Assembly: GCA_046155815.1 (NCBI GenBank) | Contig: JBJXFY010000055.1 | Span: 1 to 20,185, forward strand | Length of the DNA: 20,185 nucleotides | Origin: JBJXFY01 sp046155815 | Lineage (GTDB): Bacteria; Verrucomicrobiota; Verrucomicrobiia; Limisphaerales; CAIMTB01 | Reading direction: 5' to 3' | Shown here: piece after piece, positions 15,873 to 20,185 of the stretch | Numbering within the stretch: the stretch's first letter is position 1 | Layout: every line of letters starts with the position of its first letter | Notes under the pieces: model-generated | What the model was told of the DNA's origin: nothing | Databases searched by the model: none | Seen by the model: the letters and a program-made list of their open reading frames with translations, nothing else | Translations under genes and position numbers: made by a program

Positions 15873-17276
15873 ATGCTGTCGCGACGCATGAGCCGCCTGC
15901 CTGAACCGCTGCTGGTCGTTCCCCAAGTGACCCCGCCGCTTGACCCGGGCTTCCGACCCGCCGTCCTGGTCCGCCGCCACGTCGCCGGCACGGCGGGCGC
16001 AACGACCCTGCGGGTGGCCCTCGAGCAGGCCGATGGCTCGGTCTCGCACGCCGCGCATCCGCTGCTGGCGGAATCCCCCAACGCCGCCGCGGCCAACGCC
16101 GTGCTGGCGGAACGCCTCGTGAAGTTCCTGCTCTGGGCACGCGGCGGCTGGCGCATCCACGTCGCCGGCCGGCCCGACCTGGCCGCACATCTCCGCCGCC
16201 ATTACGCGGAGACGGCGGTCGGGCAGTTCGACGACGAGATCATCGGCCGGCGGATCTACGGCCACCGCCTTGAGGTGATGGACGCCGCGGAGCTGCCACC
16301 CGCCCGCGCCGTCACCGCTCCGCTAGGTCGGCACTGGCGCGGTTGCCGCATCGGATTCGACCTCGGCGGCTCCGACCGCAAAGTCGCGGCCGTGGTGGAC
16401 GGCAATCCGGTCTTCACGGAGGAGACGGTGTGGGACCCCATCAAGCAGGCCGACCCTCAGTATCACTTCGACGGCATCATGGACTCGCTCCGTCGCGCGG
16501 CGGTGCATCTGCCGCGGGTGGAGGCCATCGGCGGCAGCGCGGCGGGCGTGTACGTGAACAACGAGCCGCGGGTGGCCTCGCTCTTCCGCGCCGTACCCCC
16601 GGAGCTGTTTGCCTCGCGCGTTAAGGGACTTTTTCACGAGCTGAAGGCGGCGTGGGGCGGCGTGCCCTTCGAGGTCGCCAATGATGGCGAGGTCACCGCG
16701 CTGGCGGGCGCCATGGCGCTGGGCGCGAACGCCGTGCTGGGCATCGCGATGGGCACCAGCACCGCGGCGGGCTACGTGACCCGCGACGGGGGCATCACCT
16801 CGTGGCTGAACGAGCTGGCCTTTGCCCCGGTGGACCTGCGGCCCGACGGTCCGGCCGACGAATGGAGCGGTGACCGCGGCTGCGGCGTGCAGTTCTTTTC
16901 CCAGCAGGGCGTGGCCCGGCTGATCACGGCCGCGGGGATCGCGGTGGAGACCGGCCTGCCGCTGCCCGAACAGCTCAAGCACGTCCAGTCGCTCATGGCC
17001 GCGGGCGACGGACGCGCGCGGCGGATCTACGAGACGATCGGCGTCTGCTTCGGCTACGCGGTCGCGCACTATGCGGACTTCTACGACTTCGACCACGTGC
17101 TGGTGCTGGGCCGCGTGCTCACGGGCGAAGGCGGCGCGGTGATCCTGGACCGAGCCGGCGAGGTGCTGCGGGTGGAGTTCCCGGAACTGGCCGCCCGCGT
17201 GCGCTTTCACACCCCCGACGAGACATCGAAACGCCACGGCCAAGCGGTGGCTGCGGCGAGCCTGCCGCCAGCGTGA
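15873..17276 (+). CDS. ROK-family protein (sugar kinase-like) with N-terminal domain
   Basis: About 467 residues. An N-terminal domain of some 155 residues without recognised motifs (LDPGFRPAVLVRRHVAG, RLVKFLLWARGG) precedes a ROK core. The core shows the first nucleotide-phosphate loop RIGFDLGGSDRK (159-170), AIGGSAAGVYVNN, FEVANDGEVTALAGAMALG with the predicted catalytic Asp near 271, and the second phosphate loop LGIAMGTSTAAGYV (289-302). It ends with HVLVLGRVLTGEGG. The usual ROK zinc motif (CxCGxxGCxE) is not seen, although GDRGCGVQFFSQQ occupies a comparable place. A group of roughly 480-residue ROK proteins shares this layout, so the N-terminal domain is probably native. A sugar kinase role is likely, with unknown sugar. 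Start is uncertain: GTG 15867, ATG 15873 or ATG 15888. Confidence 0.85.
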   Translation: MLSRRMSRLPEPLLVVPQVTPPLDPGFRPAVLVRRHVAGTAGATTLRVALEQADGSVSHAAHPLLAESPNAAAANAVLAERLVKFLLWARGGWRIHVAGRPDLAAHLRRHYAETAVGQFDDEIIGRRIYGHRLEVMDAAELPPARAVTAPLGRHWRGCRIGFDLGGSDRKVAAVVDGNPVFTEETVWDPIKQADPQYHFDGIMDSLRRAAVHLPRVEAIGGSAAGVYVNNEPRVASLFRAVPPELFASRVKGLFHELKAAWGGVPFEVANDGEVTALAGAMALGANAVLGIAMGTSTAAGYVTRDGGITSWLNELAFAPVDLRPDGPADEWSGDRGCGVQFFSQQGVARLITAAGIAVETGLPLPEQLKHVQSLMAAGDGRARRIYETIGVCFGYAVAHYADFYDFDHVLVLGRVLTGEGGAVILDRAGEVLRVEFPELAARVRFHTPDETSKRHGQAVAAASLPPA

Positions 17277-17310
17277 CGTGGCTGACTGGGCGCCGGGACC
17301 GCCCCCCGCG

Positions 17311-17475
17311 TCAGTGATGCGCGTGGAGGTGCGGCTCGGCGAGGTCGGCCTCGGTCGGCATTTCGCGGTTCCTGAGCAGCCGGTGGATGAACGTGCCGAA
17401 GGTCGCCGCGATGAGCAGGGCGAGGACAAACACCGCCAGTTCGCCGGCACCGATGAAGGCAAGGTTGGCATTCAT
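17311..17475 (-). CDS. Small membrane protein with His-rich C-terminus
   Basis: A 54-residue open frame from the ATG at 17475: MNANLAFIGAGELAVFVLAL begins it, one transmembrane helix spans about 5-30, then RLLRNREMPTEADLAEP and the ending HLHAHH. Positive charges after the helix (HRLLRNR) predict a cytoplasmic tail. An AGGA five bases before the ATG is the best Shine-Dalgarno-like match in the window. The GAGEL-hydrophobic-FG pattern faintly recalls TatA, but the amphipathic helix that should follow is absent, so TatA is not claimed. The gene converges on the ROK gene with 34 nt between them. Function is unknown; the histidine tail could bind metal. Confidence 0.6.
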   Translation of the reverse strand: MNANLAFIGAGELAVFVLALLIAATFGTFIHRLLRNREMPTEADLAEPHLHAHH

Positions 17476-17692
17476 GGGAGTCCTGAGGTGACGTTATGGG
17501 AGTACGCCCGCCGGACCCGCGTCGTCCATCCTGAAAATCGTGGTCCGTCCCGCCACCCGGCCAGGCCCTTCACGCCCGCCGGCGTGGACGCCGCCGCCTC
17601 TCGACGGGCCGGGGCTGCTCCACGGCGTGTCAATCCCATCGCCGCCGCCGCGCCCGCCCGCGGGTGACCGGGTGGAGAACCGGAACCCGCCC
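17476..17692. other. Intergenic region, no gene supported
   Basis: 217 bp between the variant PEP-CTERM gene and the small membrane protein gene, both minus strand. Frames here are open on both strands only because of high GC. A TTGACA on the minus strand (17633-17628) has no -10 partner. A 6-bp inverted repeat (17583-17588 with 17619-17624) has a 30-nt loop and is probably chance. Confidence 0.4.
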
Positions 17693-18310
17693 TCAGCTCC
17701 GGCGGCGGGCCGCCCGGCCGCGGCGGATGGCGACGAAACCCAGCACGGCCAGTCCCATGACGCCCGCCTGCGCGACGGGCGCCACCTCCGGCACAACCGC
17801 CCATTCGCCGATGACCTGGCCCGGCTCCCCGGACCAGCCGGCCATGATCTGGCCGGTCATCCCCGGCTCAGGCAGCGGCCCGGCCAAGCTGGTGAAGTCC
17901 ACGGTGCCCACCCCGGTGAAAGCCGGTGCCGAGGTGGAAAACGCCTGGTCGTCCAGGCCGCTGAAGGCGCGGAGATTGAGGTCCACGCTGCTGCCCGAAA
18001 CGTCGTCGGGAAAGGAGGCGTCGTAGCGCTGCGTGGTCCCGTTCGGCGTGAGGTTGCCCCCCACGTCGAGGTCCAGGCCGGGGTCGGCCGCGGCCGGGAA
18101 AAACCCCAGCAGGGTTGCGCCGTCGTACGTGAAGGTGCTGGCGTCGTCCACGCCAGCCGCCGCGCCGGTGGCGGTGAAGGTGACGTTCGCCGGGTTCGAC
18201 ACGTCCACCTGGATCAGCACGGCGGCGTGCAGCGGCCCGGCCACGAGGGCCAGCAGGCCGGGCAGCGCCCGGCGGAGGATGGCGGCGGAAGAGGGGAGGA
18301 AGTTCATCAT
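17693..18310 (-). CDS. PEP-CTERM-like exported protein with variant VPEVAP motif
   Basis: 205 residues. A signal peptide (about 8-29, AAILRRALPGLLALVAGPLH, cleaved near AA) is followed by a mature part rich in Asp, Thr, Ser and Ala (FTATGAAAGVDDAS, LDLDVGGNLTPNG), probably a beta-sandwich with no recognised active site. The C-terminus has the exosortase-signal layout: VVPEVAPVA at 172-180, a hydrophobic helix (AGVMGLAVLGFVAI) and an Arg-rich tail (RRGRAARRRS). The usual VPEPA core is VPEVA here, with the second proline replaced. Whether the same exosortase accepts it is unclear. Two adjacent ATG codons (18310, 18307) are possible starts. It lies 88 nt after the phosphomutase gene on the same strand. 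Confidence 0.8.
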   Translation of the reverse strand: MMNFLPSSAAILRRALPGLLALVAGPLHAAVLIQVDVSNPANVTFTATGAAAGVDDASTFTYDGATLLGFFPAAADPGLDLDVGGNLTPNGTTQRYDASFPDDVSGSSVDLNLRAFSGLDDQAFSTSAPAFTGVGTVDFTSLAGPLPEPGMTGQIMAGWSGEPGQVIGEWAVVPEVAPVAQAGVMGLAVLGFVAIRRGRAARRRS

Positions 18311-18398
18311 GATGGGGGCTGGATGGGCAACGGCATCATCTACCTCATACCCGGCTCCGGCTCGTTCGTTACCGGACGGAGAATGGCCGGCCCTGGCC

Positions 18399-19940
18399 TC
18401 AGCCCACCGGCGCCACCCCCGCGGCCAGCCTTTGCCCCGCCTTCAGCAGCCGCGCCGCCTTCCCGTCGCTGTCCGCCTCGGCGTAGATGCGCAGCACCGG
18501 CTCGGTGCCGGAGCCGCGGAAGGCCAGCCAGCTCCCGTCGCGCGCGGTGTACTTCACGCCGTCGAACGTCTGCACCCGTTCCAACGGCGAGCGCAGCAGG
18601 CGCGCGGGCGGGGCGCCGGCGAGGCGGGCCATGAGTACCGCGCGGTGTTCGAGCGGGAAGCGCGCATCCAGCCGCGCGTAGCGGTGTGGGCCGAAACGCC
18701 GCTCGAGCGCCGCGATCATCCGGTTGATCGAAACGCCCGCGGCAGCCACCGCTTCCAGCAGGATCATCCCCGCCAGCAATCCGTCCCGCTCCGGGATGTG
18801 GCCGGCGAAGCCGATGCCGCCGCTCTCCTCCGCGCCGAGCAGCACGTCGCCCTTGGCCAGTTCGGCGGCGGTGTGCTTGAAGCCGACGCTGACCTCCGTG
18901 TGCGGCAGACCGAACTCCGCGCAGAGCTTGGGGATCATCGAGGTGGTGGTGAGCGCGGTGACGACCCGGCCGCGCTGGCCGCGGTTCCGCACGAGGTGGT
19001 CGAGCAGCAGGGCGATGACCTGGTGCGTGCTCAGGGGCTGGCCGCGGCCGTCCATCGCGCCGAGGCGGTCGGCGTCCCCGTCGGTCACGAGGCAGAGGTT
19101 GTGCGGATGCTTCGCCAGCCAGGCGGAGGTGGCGGCGTAGTTCTTCGCGATGGGCTCGGGCGCGACGCCGCCAAACAGGCAGTCATGCGACGCGCGCAGC
19201 GACGTCAGGCGGACGCCCGTGCCGGCCAGCAAAACCTCGAAGCAGCCCGCGCCCACGCCATGCATCGCGTCGTGCGCCACGCGCAGCCGGGCGCGGCGGA
19301 GGGCGGCCAGGTCCACCAGCTCGCGCACGCGGCGGAGGTGGGGCGTGCGGAGGTCGAGGCGGCGGATTTGGCCGCGAGGGCCGCCGCCGCGAGGCGCGGC
19401 GGACACCTTCTGCGGCGCGGGCGCCGCAGCCACGGCGGCGTGTGGCGGCGACGCCCCGTCGCCGAGGGTGCCCGCGGTGCCCCGCCGCGCGGAGTCGAGC
19501 GCCTCCTGCTCCACCAGCGCCTCCACCGCCGCGCACACGTCCGGGCCGGCGGGCGCGCCGGTGGCGAGCTTGAGCTTGTAGCCGTTGAATTCGGGCGGGT
19601 TGTGGCTGGCCGTGATCATCACCCCGCCCGCGGCGCGGTGGCGGAGGACGGCGAGGGAGACGGCCGGCGTGGGCGTGGGCTGGTCCGCCAGCAGCACCTC
19701 GAAGCCGGCGGCGGCGAACTCCTCCGCGGCGGCGGCGGCGAACTGGTCCGAGAGGAAGCGGCGGTCAAAGCCGATCACCACGCGGCGGCGCGTGCCGGCG
19801 GGCGGCTCCGCCGTCCAGTGGGCCGCCGTGGCGCGGGCGACGCGGGCGACGTTGGCGAAGGTGAAGTCCCGCGCGATCACGGCCCGCCAGCCGTCGGTGC
19901 CGAAGCGGATGGGTAGCGCAGGAGACGCCGAGGGGTCCAT
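18399..19940 (-). CDS. Phosphoglucomutase/phosphomannomutase family protein
   Basis: A 513-residue cytoplasmic alpha-D-phosphohexomutase, interconverting hexose 1- and 6-phosphates to feed nucleotide-sugar synthesis for LPS, exopolysaccharide or glycogen. All four family signatures are present: IRFGTDGWRAV (11-21), the phosphoserine loop TASHNPPEFNGYKLK (110-124, catalytic Ser112), the metal-binding loop TDGDADRLG (286-294), and the phosphate loop RGSGTEPVLRIYAE (475-488). The sugar-binding loop reads GAEESGGIG (369-377). The ATG at 19940 was chosen because the FGTDGWR motif follows directly; upstream open frame lacks family features. Residues about 155-195 are a low-complexity Ala/Pro/Gly insertion encoded by palindromes (see 19384-19463). 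Glucose versus mannose specificity cannot be decided by eye. Confidence 0.94.
   Translation of the reverse strand: MDPSASPALPIRFGTDGWRAVIARDFTFANVARVARATAAHWTAEPPAGTRRRVVIGFDRRFLSDQFAAAAAEEFAAAGFEVLLADQPTPTPAVSLAVLRHRAAGGVMITASHNPPEFNGYKLKLATGAPAGPDVCAAVEALVEQEALDSARRGTAGTLGDGASPPHAAVAAAPAPQKVSAAPRGGGPRGQIRRLDLRTPHLRRVRELVDLAALRRARLRVAHDAMHGVGAGCFEVLLAGTGVRLTSLRASHDCLFGGVAPEPIAKNYAATSAWLAKHPHNLCLVTDGDADRLGAMDGRGQPLSTHQVIALLLDHLVRNRGQRGRVVTALTTTSMIPKLCAEFGLPHTEVSVGFKHTAAELAKGDVLLGAEESGGIGFAGHIPERDGLLAGMILLEAVAAAGVSINRMIAALERRFGPHRYARLDARFPLEHRAVLMARLAGAPPARLLRSPLERVQTFDGVKYTARDGSWLAFRGSGTEPVLRIYAEADSDGKAARLLKAGQRLAAGVAPVG
19384..19463. repeat. Cluster of three palindromes inside the phosphomutase gene
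   Basis: Three perfect inverted repeats lie within 80 bp: CCGCCGCG/CGCGGCGG (19384-19391 with 19395-19402, 3-nt loop), CTGCGGCGC/GCGCCGCAG (19410-19418 with 19421-19429, 2-nt centre) and GGCGAC/GTCGCC (19447-19452 with 19458-19463, 5-nt loop). They encode the low-complexity stretch between domains 1 and 2. This resembles an in-frame REP-like or Rickettsia-palindromic-element-like insertion, but GC-rich codons also favour palindromes. Confidence 0.55.
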
Positions 19941-20185
19941 GTTGCCGCCAATTTGCGATCGGCTGTCCGTCGGCGACAAGGCTCCGCACCCGACTGTCAC
20001 TGGAACTGGACCGCTGCCCATCAGCCGCGGCGCTTGACAGCCCGGTTGGATCATGAACCATCTTGTGCATCGAGGACAGCCGAATGCACCTAGCCGGCCC
20101 GTTACCGCTTTGGCCGTCAATACCTGATAGCACGGAAAACTTTCCTGCTAACTAGATAGTTCTGCGGAGTCCAACAACGTGCGTG
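19941..20185. other. Upstream region of the phosphomutase gene, edge of window
   Basis: 245 bp with no supported gene. It should contain the phosphomutase promoter (minus strand), but no convincing hexamer pair was found. A perfect TTGACA on the plus strand (20034-20039) lacks a -10 at proper spacing. From about 20100 the sequence becomes clearly richer in A+T, with two small inverted repeats (GGAAA/TTTCC and AACTA/TAGTT). Confidence 0.4.

Noticed and set aside
17311..17475. TatA identity for the small membrane protein
   Set aside because: The GxGEL and FG features are suggestive, but the amphipathic helix and charged TatA tail are lacking.
18033..19916. Plus-strand open frame of 627 codons
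   Set aside because: Antisense to the phosphomutase, whose four catalytic signatures are intact on the minus strand.
20034..20039. Perfect TTGACA as a plus-strand promoter
   Set aside because: No acceptable -10 at 16-18 nt and only a 24-codon frame follows.
19941..20120. N-terminal extension of the phosphomutase by about 60 residues
   Set aside because: The extension has no family similarity and the FGTDGWR motif lies 12 residues after the ATG at 19940, as usual for the family.
1..20185. CRISPR array, tRNA/rRNA genes, insertion sequences or prophage
   Set aside because: No regularly spaced short repeats, no cloverleaf, no transposase or phage motif was found on either strand.

Overview
The window looks like a piece of a GC-rich Verrucomicrobiota chromosome (Opitutus-like or a related lineage). 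This is inferred from four things: a TIGR02597-type exported protein, two PEP-CTERM (exosortase-sorted) proteins, a full Gram-negative outer-membrane toolkit (LptD, TonB-dependent receptor), and gene starts that mostly lack a purine-rich Shine-Dalgarno site. No rRNA, tRNA, CRISPR array, transposase or integrase was seen.

Left third (1-8475), all on the minus strand and read right to left: a TonB-dependent receptor with an N-terminal carboxypeptidase-regulatory-like domain (8475-5512); a secreted c-type cytochrome fused to FG-GAP/VCBS propeller repeats (5484-3922); a TIGR02597-like exported protein (3661-2588); a PEP-CTERM protein (2529-1864); and a large exported protein, probably a beta-helix, cut off by the window edge (1825 to <1). 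The last protein carries a tandem module of 443 codons. Gaps are 27, 260, 58 and 38 nt, so the receptor and cytochrome genes form one pair and the last three genes another tight group. Every product is exported. This is the best candidate here for an undescribed system: an uptake or surface-binding apparatus of unknown substrate.

Middle (8476-15764): an MFS transporter (8795-10294, plus) is divergent from the receptor and convergent with a probable five-gene minus-strand operon. In transcription order that operon is a PHP-type histidinol phosphatase (hisJ-like), a membrane-anchored FHA protein, a secreted trypsin-like serine protease (its GTG start overlaps the FHA stop by 4 nt), a DUF4230 membrane protein, and lptD. 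It mixes phosphopeptide signalling, periplasmic proteolysis and LPS export.

Right third (15765-20185): a ROK-family protein with a long N-terminal domain (plus); then on the minus strand a phosphoglucomutase/phosphomannomutase with an in-frame insertion made of palindromes, a second PEP-CTERM-like protein with a variant VPEVAP motif, and a 54-residue membrane protein with a histidine-rich tail. The last 100 bases or so are visibly richer in A+T and hold no recognisable gene.

Taken together the genes serve mainly the cell envelope: LPS insertion, exosortase-sorted surface proteins, TonB-driven import and sugar-phosphate supply for glycans. All family names rest on motif recognition by eye; no database search was run.
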